Assembly (NCBI GenBank): GCA_018398765.1
Contig: JAHBMJ010002925.1
Location: 1-14,687 of the forward strand
Direction of reading: 5' to 3'
Source of the DNA: Chromera velia
Lineage: Eukaryota; Sar; Chromeraceae
Length of the DNA: 14,687 bases
Shown: one piece after another, positions 1 to 8,412 of the stretch
How positions within the stretch are numbered: the stretch's first letter is position 1
How the letters are laid out: the number at the start of each line of letters is the position of its first letter
Translations under genes and position numbers: made by a program
The notes under the pieces: generated by a model
Databases searched by the model: none
Told to the model about the DNA's origin: nothing
Seen by the model: the letters and a program-made list of their open reading frames with translations, nothing else

Positions 1-167
1 AGCAGCAGCATACAGCAGTATGAGACTAGGCATCATGGAGGGGAGCAGTCGAATGGGAGGTATGGACAGGATGGATGGATGGAAGGATGAGTGGGTGAAT
101 TGATGAATTAACAGATGGCGGGGCCGGGGAAGTGATGGATCGTTGATGAATTCGGAGGATGATCCCT

Positions 168-182
168 CATCATCATCATCAT
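168..182. repeat. (CAT)5 microsatellite
   Basis: Five perfect CAT units preceded by CCCTC. The tract at 4595-4613, read on the minus strand, is also an ATC repeat preceded by CCCTCA. That could mean a second LINE-type 3' tail lies here, but the match is too short to tell from chance. Confidence 0.8.
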
Positions 183-287
183 TCACCATCGCTAGCACCA
201 TCACCATCAGCCCATAACGGAACGAACGGTTTTCCCTTGGCCGCGTTGATTGAAAATTATAGTATTCGGGTTTCTTCCATATTGCAT

Positions 288-295
288 GAAAGAGA

Positions 296-336
<41 letters not shown>
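288..336. repeat. (GA)n / (GAAA) homopurine microsatellite
   Basis: A 49-base uninterrupted purine tract. It starts as GAAAGA-type units and becomes a pure GA dinucleotide run. It translates as Arg-Glu repeats in one frame, which explains the spurious open frame over it. Confidence 0.9.
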
Positions 337-721
337 CATGTAAGTCTGTGGGCAAGATCGATAGATTGGAGGGTTTTAGTACCCTTCCTGCTTAATCTGC
401 TACCTGCTCTTAAAGCTGCCCCTTTTTAAAACTCAATGGACCGCCGTCAGCACCACACAGTGGCAGTGGCTGCCACACACTTGGCAGACTCTTCATTCAA
501 AGAAATTGAAAGAATTGTTTGTGCATGTCTGGGGTTATGTTATAGGATGTGCATCTAGATGTACATCTCTCCTGGTAATAGGCTGGTATCTCTTGTAGCT
601 GACTACTTACAACATACACTGACACACGACTTATGCTAGGCTGGACTTGATCCTAGACTCAATCGTAAGATTGGTACAAAAAAAATATTGTTTTTACCGA
701 TGATGCACTATCAATTCTTAG

Positions 722-744
722 TAGTACATAGTTTTAGTACATAG
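722..744. repeat. 10-nt direct repeat at the 5' edge of element A
   Basis: TAGTACATAG occurs at 722-731 and again at 735-744, separated by TTT. It sits exactly where similarity to the LINE endonuclease begins (between about 745 and 755). It may therefore be a by-product of the 5' junction of element A, or simply a local AT-rich duplication. Confidence 0.6.
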
Positions 745-3147
745 CCACTGGGAGCGCCTGACAGATGCATTGTCGGAAGTTCCTCTAGGGGAAAGGAGAA
801 TTGTGACTGGTGAGTTCAACGCTCACATCTCCGATGAGCTGCTAAAAGGAATCACTTGGAATAGGGGGGTACAAGATGAGAACGGAATCATTCAGGAAGA
901 GAATGTATCGGGAGTAATCCGTGCTTTGTCTTGCAACCGAAAAGTTGATCAGCAGGGCCGTTCTCTTTTAAAACTCTGTGAACTAATGAATCTTCTCCCT
1001 TTAAATGGTCTCTGCATTGATGGTTCTGCCCCCGCTTGGAGTGGGGAAGCATGCTCTTTCTCATGTGACTGCACCTTCCTCTGGAAAGGTAGAGGTCACA
1101 CTCTGATTGACTTTTTTCTCGTTGATCCCCCCCTCCTCCGTGCCTGTATTCACTTCGATATGAAACAGCCAGCAGAACTGTCTAGGCTCGACCATGCAGC
1201 TGTGTCACTTTCTTTGTCCTTTGTTGCTGCCCCTTTCATTCCCCCTCAACAGCCAGACAGCAAAGAGAACTCCCGTTTACCTATCCCCTCCCTTCATCGC
1301 TCCATCAGATCCACTCCTGTCTCAGACGAGGAGCTTCTCCCCTCGGCTGTAGCAGCTGGTCAATTGGCTGAACAGCTATGGCCTAGACTTATGAAAATGG
1401 CTTGCGAAGCTGAAAACATTGATCTCTCTTCTTTTCCATCCGCTCCCCCCCCCCCACTGTCTGCTCCCAACTCATGTGAGCAACCGGTGCCTTTGTCTTT
1501 CTGTGAACGGGAAAAGTTACTGCTGAAAGAATGGGAAACCATGTTGGCCAGCCCGACAAAAGAAATCAAGCGGAAGGATTTGGATGGTCAACAAGGCAGG
1601 GAAAAAGTGAGACAAAAGAAAAAGGCCGAATGGTTTGATAATGAATGCAAGGAAGCAGCGACACTTTGGAGGGAAGCAAGGAAGGCGTTGAACAAACTTG
1701 TGCAATCATGTGAGAATGAGGGGAGAAGTGGAAGTAGCAGAACGAACGTGGTTACTTTAAGACAGACAGTTGAGAGGCAGGCCCGCAGATGTCAGCGATT
1801 GCACAACAGGAAAAGAAAGGCGTACAAAAAGCTCTGTGCAGAAAAGGTTGCACTCGAGTTGTTTTCTAACCCTTCAAAGGTCTGGTCATTGAGAAGAAAG
1901 CTGCAAAGAAGCAATAGAGAGAAAGCTCCTCCTGGTTCCCAGCCTTTAGTAAAGGACTTTTCCTATCACTGGGCTTCTATCTTCGCTGACTCTCCCTCTG
2001 GTAGGGAATCTGCACAAGAAAATGCTCCCCCTTTCCCTCCTTTGCAGCCAGCTCCACCTGTTTTTAACTCTTCTTTACACCCTGACGTTTTTTCACAACT
2101 GCATACCCACTCTTATCAGGTTCCCTTTGGCATTCACTCTCCCCCTTTGCCCCCACCAATCCCTCCGTCTCGCCTTTATTTTTGCATAGAAGAAATAAGG
2201 AAAATCCTCCGGTCCATAAAGGAAGAAAAGGCTGCAGGGGTGTCCGGACTCGCCCCCAACCACCTCTCCCTATGCTTTTAATATTCGCTTCTTTCTCGTG
2301 CTTTGTTATTTATCCATTTGAACTTAATTCACTTGACATCCGCTTGGCGAGATGAATGGAATGTAATTAAAATCTGTCCGGTTCTAAAGGGGCCTCCTTC
2401 CCCCGATCCTAGTGAATGGGGTCCGATTCCTGTTGTCTCACTCTTACCAAAACTCTTTTCTTCACTCCTCTCTGCCTGTCTTACATCGCAAGTGAAGATT
2501 AACCATAGGCAGTTAGGTTTTCAGCAAGGGGTAGGAACAAGGGAAGCCATTGGAGCACTTACTACGCTGATGCAAAAGGCAAAGAAACGAAAGAAGCCCT
2601 TGTTAGCATGCTTTGTAGACTTTAGCAAAGCCTTTGACTCCCTGCCCAGGGATGTTTTGTTTGAAGTTTTGCTGAAGCAAGGGGTGAGTACAGTCGATGT
2701 CAAAATGATTCGGGCAATGTATACAAATGTGTACGGAAGCATCACTGGCAGCCCTTTTATGTTCAAGGAAGAGAAAGGGGTGAAACAAAGGGATCCTCTC
2801 TCCCCTCTTCTCTTCTTGATTTTCATCAATGATCTGCATGAAAGAGTGAAGGCTTCCGGTTGTGCAGAGGTTCTGCTTGGTGGGGTTGAGTGCGATAGCC
2901 TTGGTTATGCCGATGACCTTGTCCTCGTTGCTGAAAGTGTGTATGACCTACAGGTTAGCTTGAATGAATTGAATTCTTTTTGTGAAGAGAGGGGGCTCAC
3001 TGTTAATTTAAAAAAGACGAAAATCATGCGTCTGTCCGACTCTTACCCTGCAATTGAAAGCAGGCTTATGTTTGGGGGAAAAGAAGTCGAGAGAGTGGGG
3101 TCGTATAAGTATCTGGGTGTTCTTTTGTTCGAAGGGGGAGACTTAAG
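725..3147 (+). pseudogene. Element A ORF2, first part: endonuclease C-half and reverse transcriptase
   Basis: One frame is open from the stop at 722 and carries similarity to element B from about 755. It contains the C-terminal half of an EEP endonuclease: GEFNAH near 809-826 (family GDFN, catalytic Asp replaced by Glu at 812-814), IDFFLVDP at 1106-1129, and the Asp-His pair at 1190-1195. A lysine/arginine-rich linker follows, then an RT: IxPVxKGPP near 2372-2395, FVDFSKAFD with the first catalytic Asp at 2618-2620, GVKQRDPLS at 2777-2803 (usual Gly changed to Arg by an AGG codon at 2789-2791), and an intact YADD at 2906-2917. The frame is broken by TAA at 2279-2281, where element B has Cys in LCFCYS. 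Near 3145 a frameshift moves the homology to the next frame. The two open pieces, 770-2281 and 2303-3154, are therefore one gene. The start codon is not real, because the 5' end is truncated. Confidence 0.9.
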
Positions 3148-4236
3148 GGAGTAATAGAAGAGAGGCTTAGCATAGCGAGTAGACGGATGGGCCATGCAAA
3201 GAGCGTAGCACTCTCTTTAGGTCGTTTGCCCCCCACAGCAAAAATTTTGTGTTTATGCGCTTTCTGGTTGCCTGTTGCTCTATATGCGTTTGACTGTCTG
3301 CCTGTCCGCAAGTGAGACATGGATGCATTAGATGTCCTTCAATTGCGTTTTGTCCGTTGGACTTTGAATCTGTCTCTCTCTTCTTTCCGTGTACCTACCC
3401 TGTGTGCTGTCGGTCTACTTCCTGCACGTGTGCATATGTCGATGAGACTTGCTGGGTATTTGACTAACTTAAAACATATTGACTTCAAGATGCCCGCGGG
3501 TGCCTGGTCGGCTTTAATGAATGGTGATTGTCCTTCCTCTATGATGCACGCACAAATATTGATTGGGTCGACCGGATTGGAAGAATTTGTGACTGTCAAT
3601 CCAACCATCAGAAGAAGAAAGAAAGCCACCAAGGTTGGCCGTCTCCTTCTCTTAAGAGCAGTGATTAACCAGGAAGTTGATGAATGGATTGATGGTTGTC
3701 TAGAAAGGGCCGCTTCACGGGGGGCAGTTTTGTAGTTTGGCAGAGGCGTCAGACTGAATGTGTTCCAAACGTCTTATCCTACTGCCCAACGTTCATCTCT
3801 CCTCTTCCTTTCCTCTACTTTTCCTTCATCCCCTTCGTCCCCCCGTTTCGTTTCCCTCCCTTGCGCTGCGATCTGGTCTTCAGGCCCTTTTTCAGCCTTG
3901 CTGTATATGCTGCTTGGTGGTTGCCCCCATGTACCGTACAAAGGGCTGGAAGACGCGGTTTGCCCTGCATACAGGGGCAAAACAGACGATCTACTGCACC
4001 GACTGACTGAATGCACAGAAATAAGAGCAGATCGAGAGGCTCTGAATGCAATTGTAACCGAAATTGAAGCCAAATTAGACAGAGCCTAAGAAAAAGAGAG
4101 AAAGTGGTTGCTATCGAAAGACTCTACCCCTCTAAAACACGCCACGCAAAGCGAATTGTTAGCACGAATAAAGGTCACCCTGGCACTTAGACACTCACGA
4201 ATCTTGCGAAACATCTGTCTGCGCCCTCCATCGTAA
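3145..4236 (+). pseudogene. Element A ORF2, second part: RT thumb region and C-terminal zinc motif
   Basis: After the frameshift the homology continues in a different frame through EERLSIASRRMG and FVRWTLNL, matching SIEARLRSAERAMG and FVRWAARL in element B. It is interrupted by TGA at 3313-3315, where element B has Gly in RQGDWEAID, and by TAG at 3733-3735 and TAA at 4087-4089. The true end is probably TAA at 4234-4236, because the last stretch (LALRHSRILRNICLR) resembles the end of element C. A zinc motif of the kind found at the C terminus of many LINE ORF2 proteins lies near 3961-4014. It reads C-x2-Y-x8-H-x4-C, so the second Cys is Tyr here. The assignment rests on alignment to the other two copies in the window. 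Confidence 0.8.
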
Positions 4237-4513
4237 GGCCTGCGATTCGATACATATGATGGTTACTTACCTCTCTTACCGTCTCACCTTTGAATGTTCT
4301 TTTTCCATCTCCCACGTACATCTCCCGTCCCCCCTCTCCACCGGTCTTCCTGTCTGCCTCTACTACCTGAGAGTCTCTATTGCAGTTGTCGCACTCCTCC
4401 CACAGAAGGGAAACGACATCAGCGATTTAGAAAGCATCTTCTAGATGCAGGGTGTTTAGAGTTGTGAGAATGAAGCCCCCTCCCATTATATGATAGAGGT
4501 CTGGCAAAGGGGC

Positions 4514-4519
4514 AATAAA
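4514..4519 (+). promoter_or_regulatory. AATAAA polyadenylation-type signal of element A
   Basis: AATAAA lies 278 bases after the inferred ORF2 stop of element A and about 75 bases before the (TGA)n tract. It is on the correct strand for the 3' UTR. A hexamer alone is weak evidence. Confidence 0.35.
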
Positions 4520-4554
4520 GCATTATCCTAGACTCATGCACTGCATGATGGCCT

Positions 4555-4589
4555 ATAGACCAATTAATAATAATAGACCGATTAATAAT
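4555..4589. repeat. Tandem 17-nt repeat at the A/C tail-to-tail junction
   Basis: ATAGACCAATTAATAAT (4555-4571) is followed after one base by ATAGACCGATTAATAAT (4573-4589), with a single A/G difference. It lies immediately before the (TGA)n tract where the 3' ends of element A (+) and element C (-) meet. It could be the A/T-rich tail of element A or a target site altered during insertion. Confidence 0.85.
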
Positions 4590-4594
4590 CTATA

Positions 4595-4613
4595 TGATGA
4601 TGATGATGATGAT
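4595..4613. repeat. (TGA)n / (ATC)n tract, probable 3' tail of element C
   Basis: Six TGA units on the plus strand, (ATC)n on the minus strand. Many LINE clades end in a short microsatellite rather than poly(A). On the minus strand the tract lies about 140 bases after the stop codon of element C, a reasonable 3' UTR length. It could instead be the plus-strand tail of element A. Confidence 0.55.
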
Positions 4614-4751
4614 TGAGGGTTAAATCCTTGATTTAGCGACGCCAAATCTGAAGCCACTAGCCAGGCTTTGAAGACAACCCCGAGCACACATTCATGGGGG
4701 GGGCCTGGGGAGGGGATGAGAAAGCCTGCATGCCAATCGGATCAATTCGCC

Positions 4752-5477
4752 TCAGTTTGCATGATCAACACAATGAGCCTTCCTGAGACACTCGGCTAGC
4801 GCTTTAGAACCGCTTCTAAGCAGGATTGTGCACAACAGCAATACCATTTCCTTCATTTTCTTCTCATTATTAGAAGTGCCCCTCCCGGTTGCACCTGCAA
4901 CGCGTTGTGCGATCTGTATTTTTATGTTAATGGGCACTTTCTGTATTACAATTTCGTAGAGTACTTTCAGCCTGTTTCGTTCCCTTTCTATGTCTTTATA
5001 TTCTGTCAGGACATGAACCTCATCTTTGATTATATGCGAGCGGGACAAACACTTATCGCACAGCCGTTCCGGTTCGGTTCTATCTATATCCCCCCCTGTG
5101 AGAGCCCTGAAAAGCATACGGAAGCCTGCGGAGGACTGCAACAGACTCTTTAGCAGAGGTTTAACACTGCACTTTGTTATCTCACTTCTTGGACGCCATT
5201 TCCTTTCACTCAGAAAGTGCATGGCCAAACGCTGTCTGGTTGGATTTTCTGATTGGAAAGGAGTCTCAGAGAGATTTGCAAGACGAGAAAAAATTCCGTC
5301 TCTGTCTCTAACGTTTCTAGTTTCCTTTTTTAACCAGTCGGACAGCCAGACACCCTCTACGATCTTTCTCGCCGCCTTTTTTCTTCTACCCTTACCTTTC
5401 CTTTTAAACTTATCCCAGGCTGTGCTTGGCAATGGTGGCCACAAATTTAAAGGGAGCAATCTAATATGAGAAATCAT
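4752..5477 (-). pseudogene. Element C: 3'-terminal fragment of a LINE-type ORF2 (C-terminal domain)
   Basis: A 241-codon open frame matching the C-terminal region of elements A and B but lacking RT and endonuclease, so it is a strongly 5'-truncated copy. Residues 20-55 are basic (KFKRKGKGRRKKAARK). The zinc motif lies at residues 140-160: C140-x2-C143-x11-H155-x4-Tyr160. The last ligand is Tyr (codon TAT at 4998-5000) where elements A and B have Cys. Alignment markers are LTGGDIDR against LLGGCPHV in A, and the hydrophobic tail LLLCTILLRSGSKALAECLRK against the equivalent end of A. An in-frame stop lies just upstream at 5481-5483, so the ATG at 5475-5477 is chance rather than a native start. 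The reading frame has no internal stop, which suggests it is younger or shorter than A. It is unlikely to be functional alone. Confidence 0.75.
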
Positions 5478-5519
5478 ATACTACCGAACTTCATCAGCGT
5501 TTCAGACTTTGAAAATATA

Positions 5520-5543
5520 TGAATGAATGAATGAATGAATGAA
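5520..5543. repeat. (TGAA)6 microsatellite
   Basis: Six perfect TGAA units. Elements of the L2/CR1 group of LINEs commonly terminate in TGAA-like repeats, so this may mark the 3' end of another plus-strand insertion. No coding remnant of such an element was recognised directly upstream, since 4752-5477 runs on the opposite strand. Confidence 0.9.
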
Positions 5544-5833
5544 GTTGGCTTTGCTAGAGTGGAGCCGTGCTACCAGTAGCCCATGTTCATGCAAGAGATC
5601 GTCAATCACTCAACTCTAGAGATAAGGCTAAGCGCGAGATCCCCTGAAGTGCTCGCTTGGTGAGCTCACGAGCAGCATACGCGTTGGAAGTGGCAATATA
5701 AGACTCGAACAGAAGAAGAAAAGGTCATGTTCATACAGAGACAGGCATGCACAGTGAGTAACAAAGATCACAAACGGCTCTGCATGCTTTATACAGATCA
5801 GGGTTGCTTTTCTGGTTGGTAATAGGTCTAGTC

Positions 5834-5851
5834 TACCGGCAATTGCCGGTA
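5834..5851. repeat. 18-bp perfect palindrome
   Basis: TACCGGCAATTGCCGGTA is a perfect inverted repeat with no spacer. It is flanked by two imperfect direct copies of TGGTAATAG(N4)AGTCTRCC at 5817-5837 and 5854-5874 (16 of 21 positions identical). Its role is unknown. It could be a decayed terminal inverted repeat or a protein-binding dyad. Confidence 0.8.
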
Positions 5852-5968
5852 ACTGGTAATAGCCTCAGTCTGCCTTCCTTTTACTGACAAAAAAAATAAT
5901 AAAAATTAGGGTCCCCCCAAAAAAAATTTCGCCTGCGGCGCCAACTTTCAAAAACATGTTTTAAAGTT

Positions 5969-5974
5969 TTTATT
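5969..5974 (-). promoter_or_regulatory. AATAAA polyadenylation-type signal of element B
   Basis: On the minus strand AATAAA occurs about 240 bases after the stop codon of element B (6214-6216), followed by A-rich sequence. This fits the 3' end of the element transcript, but in an A/T-rich region the hexamer could be chance. Confidence 0.4.
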
Positions 5975-6213
5975 GGCATTTGAAAAGCCTATTCACACAC
6001 ACAAAAAAATAAAAAACTATTAAAAAAATATAAATTTTTAACTGCTTCACCCTTATTAGTGGCAAAAAGTTTTAACAGCTCTATGATAGCGTCTGTGCAA
6101 CAACTACTCTTTTTTTTGACTTTGCTTCATCTCTCACTGTTCTGCTTCTCTGTATATCTGGAGTCAGAAGCCGGGCCCCTCCCCTGTCTCTGTCTGCTGT
6201 ATTACAGATCGAC

Positions 6214-6834
6214 TTATAAAGCCAAAAGCAGTATCTTCCTCGCTTTTGTTTCGGCTGTATCCGATCCCTCAATTCCTTCTCTCTGAATCCTTTGCTTCAC
6301 TTTCTTTCCTTCTACCACTTTGTTTAGTTTATTTCTTGCTTCTACCCAATTGGAGCATACTGAAAGCTGGTGCCAGAGATCATCAATTTTTCTTCCATTT
6401 GAACAACCCTCTGCCAGACAAAACACCTCTCCCGGAGAGTTGGCCCCCCTCGTCAGACCCTTCCGATTTAGTATCAATGTCCTTAGGAGTGGCTCAATCT
6501 TCTCATATAAGGCACTTCTCGGCAGACAGGACATCCGTACCTTGGGGCCATTCTTTGAAGACAAAAGAAATAGAGAAGAACGTAAAGAAGACGGAAGAGC
6601 TCTCTGTAGTCCTGATAAAGAGGCAGACAGAAGGAAGTTGCCCCTTTCTTCCCTGTCTCCCCTTTTCATGCATTCCATTCCCCAAGCATCTTTAATTTTG
6701 GCAGAAACAAACAAATTCCCCTTCGGGGCCCGTCTTTGTGAGCTCCGGACAGGGAGAGACGTCAAAAAGTCAAGGCCTGCCCATCTGAACAGACCATTGA
6801 CGGCTCGTCTTTGCTTCTGCCCCGCTGGTCCCTT
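6214..6834 (-). pseudogene. Element B ORF2, C-terminal zinc-motif domain
   Basis: The same frame continues from the RT across the TAG at 6835-6837 (KGPAGQKQRRAVNGLFRW) into an open stretch ending at TAA 6214-6216. Counted from the TTG-initiated open piece at 6765, the zinc motif is at residues 116-137: C116-x4-C121-x10-H132-x4-C137. This is the best-preserved set of ligands of the three copies in the window. The flanking WHQLSVCSNWVEARNKLN matches LHRLTECTEIRADREALN of element A and VHVLTEYKDIERERNRLK of element C. Such motifs at the end of LINE ORF2 proteins are thought to help bind the element RNA; that role is known for the family and only inferred here. Confidence 0.8.
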
Positions 6835-8412
6835 CTATGAATTCAAAAGAACCTGAGGAATACGGAGATACGAACGGCTAAGTGCAATCCAGAATGAAGC
6901 AAAACGAGCACACAAGAGCGCACGAGCAGACATTAAATTAACAGACAAAAGAGAGGGTACATGCAAACTCCTGACCGGAAGTCGGGCGGCCCATCGAACA
7001 AACCAGAGCCGCAAGTTGTCAATCGCCTCCCAGTCTCCCTGTCTTATCGGAAAGCACTCCAGGCTATAGAGTGCCACCAGCTCCCAGCATGCCTTCAGCA
7101 GCTGCATCTTTCCCCCGAGAGGCAACCCAGACAGACTTGCAGCCAGACCAATCACCGCCCCCATTGCACGTTCTGCACTGCGTAGGCGTGCTTCAATCGA
7201 CCGAGTCAAATCCCCTCCCTCAAACAGAAAGCAACCCAAATATTTGTACTGATCACACCAGTCTACTTCCTTCCCTTGGTACAAAATCATGCCGTTACAG
7301 TCCTCGCGATATTCACAAAGGCGCAGGACCTTGGTTTTCTTCAGATTGACATTCAACCCCCACTTTCTGCAATACCCCTCCAGGGCATCGAATTTTGCTT
7401 GGAGGTTGGCTGCTGAGTGTGTAAATAAGACAAGATTATCAGCATAGCCTATACTTCCCAAACTGGCCTCAGCAAGGTGAACCCCCTCCGTTTCCTTTCC
7501 ATCTCCCCGTTTTCCTTTCTGAATCTCATCATGCAGGTCATTAATGAATAATAGAAAAAGCAATGGGGATAACGCATCACCTTGCTTAACCCCTGCCCCC
7601 TCCGGGAATAGAGCCGAGTCCCCATCGACTCTCGCTTTCACGCCTCTATACATTGATGCAATCATCAATAGATCTGTTTTTTCTATTCCCTCAGCCTGCA
7701 GCTTTGCCAGAAGCTTCAGCCGAGGGATAAAGTCAAACGCCTTTGAGAAGTCGACAAATCCGCCCAGGAGCCCCTTCTTGCCTCTTCTGCATTCTTGTAC
7801 CAAGCCTACCACTGCTCCGATCCCCTCTCTTATGCGCACCCCTTTCCTAAACCCGATCTGTCTGTCGTCAAAACAAGCTTACTGACGGATTCCATCATCC
7901 ATAAGGAGACCAAAGAGCTTTGCAAGGGGGTTAACGACATGGACTGGACGCCAGTCATTCGGCTGTGGCAAAGGGGGACCTTTCGGGACGGGTACAATTC
8001 TTAACAAATTCCAGTTATCAGGCCAACATGCATATGCATGCATTAAATTAAAGAAAACAAACAAAAGGAAGCGAGAGATGGGAGAGTAACAAAAGCAAAG
8101 GTCGAGTTGTTGAGGAAAGATGCTATCGAGCCCTGCCGCTTTCTTTCTATCCATTCCTTTCAGACGATCAGTCACCTGCTTATACGAGAAAATGAATTGC
8201 TTCAGGGGCTCCGGCTCCGGATCAGGCTCTGGCAATTCTTCGCCCTCCTCAAAAACCCGTGCCCAATGGTTTGAGAAGTCTCTTGCCCCTGGTCTCAGAC
8301 CGTCTTTCGACAACTTTCTCCTTTCTTTCCAAAGGAAGAGGGGGTCATTAAGCAAATGTGTCTTCGCTTTTTCAGTTTTCGCTCTCTCAAATCTCTCTCC
8401 TTTTCTTTTAGA
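6835..8412 (-). pseudogene. Element B ORF2, reverse transcriptase domain (YADN active site)
   Basis: After the frameshift near 8410 the frame reads KTEKAKTHLLNDP and then the RT. The open pieces 7879-8355 and 6835-7839 are one domain split by TAA at 7879-7881 (GIRQ stop ACFDDRQIGF). Motifs in order are IVPVPKGPP with DWRPVHVV, RQIGFRKGVR, FVDFSKAFD with the first catalytic Asp at 7750-7752, GVKQGDALSPLLF, the YADN box at 7435-7446, LNVNLKKTKVLRL and YKYLGCFLFEGGDL, then a thumb-like helical region with FVRWAARL. The second Asp of the catalytic YADD is Asn (codon AAT at 7435-7437, one G-to-A step from GAT), which should abolish polymerase activity. Similarity to element A is clear across the whole domain but far from identity, so A and B are different families rather than recent copies of each other. 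Confidence 0.9.

Larger units (their letters stand above)
1..724. other. Non-coding left flank with microsatellites
   Basis: No protein-like reading frame was found here. An open frame at 159-395 is made of translated microsatellite (His and Arg-Glu runs) and is not a gene. The stretch holds an imperfect GGAT tract near 68-88, a CAT run and a GA run (listed separately), and an A-run plus T-rich patch near 678-697. I see no tRNA, promoter or splice pattern I would defend. Confidence 0.6.
745..4590 (+). mobile_element. Element A: 5'-truncated LINE-type non-LTR retrotransposon
   Basis: The order endonuclease C-half, linker, reverse transcriptase, C-terminal zinc motif is that of an apurinic-endonuclease-type non-LTR retrotransposon. 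The N-terminal half of the endonuclease and all of ORF1 are absent, the usual 5' truncation produced when target-primed reverse transcription stops early. Protein similarity to element B begins near 755 and runs to 4236. A 3' UTR of roughly 350 bases follows, with AATAAA at 4514-4519, ending somewhere before the (TGA)n tract at 4595. The exact ends are not fixed because I found no convincing target-site duplication. Confidence 0.85.
5544..6213. other. Non-coding spacer with the probable 3' UTR of element B
   Basis: No supported gene. From the left it holds unremarkable sequence to about 5810, two imperfect direct repeats flanking a palindrome (5817-5874), then an A/T-rich stretch (about 5880-6050) with runs of A and T. 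On the minus strand the part from 6213 down to roughly 5960 follows the stop codon of element B and contains AATAAA (5969-5974), so it is read as its 3' UTR. A 12-bp palindrome AAAACATGTTTT lies at 5951-5962. Confidence 0.55.

Noticed and set aside
159-395. 78-codon open frame with His and Arg-Glu runs
   Set aside because: It is the translation of CAT and GA microsatellites with no independent support.
745-3154. Host nuclease or telomerase-type RT gene
   Set aside because: The paired endonuclease and RT with a C-terminal zinc motif, 5' truncation and multiple disabling mutations are those of a LINE, not a maintained host gene.
5026-5469. Plus-strand 147-codon open frame
   Set aside because: Antisense to element C, which aligns with the C-terminal domains of A and B.
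6246-6856. Plus-strand open frames of 149 and 178 codons
   Set aside because: They lie antisense to the C-terminal zinc-motif domain of element B, whose homology to elements A and C decides the strand.
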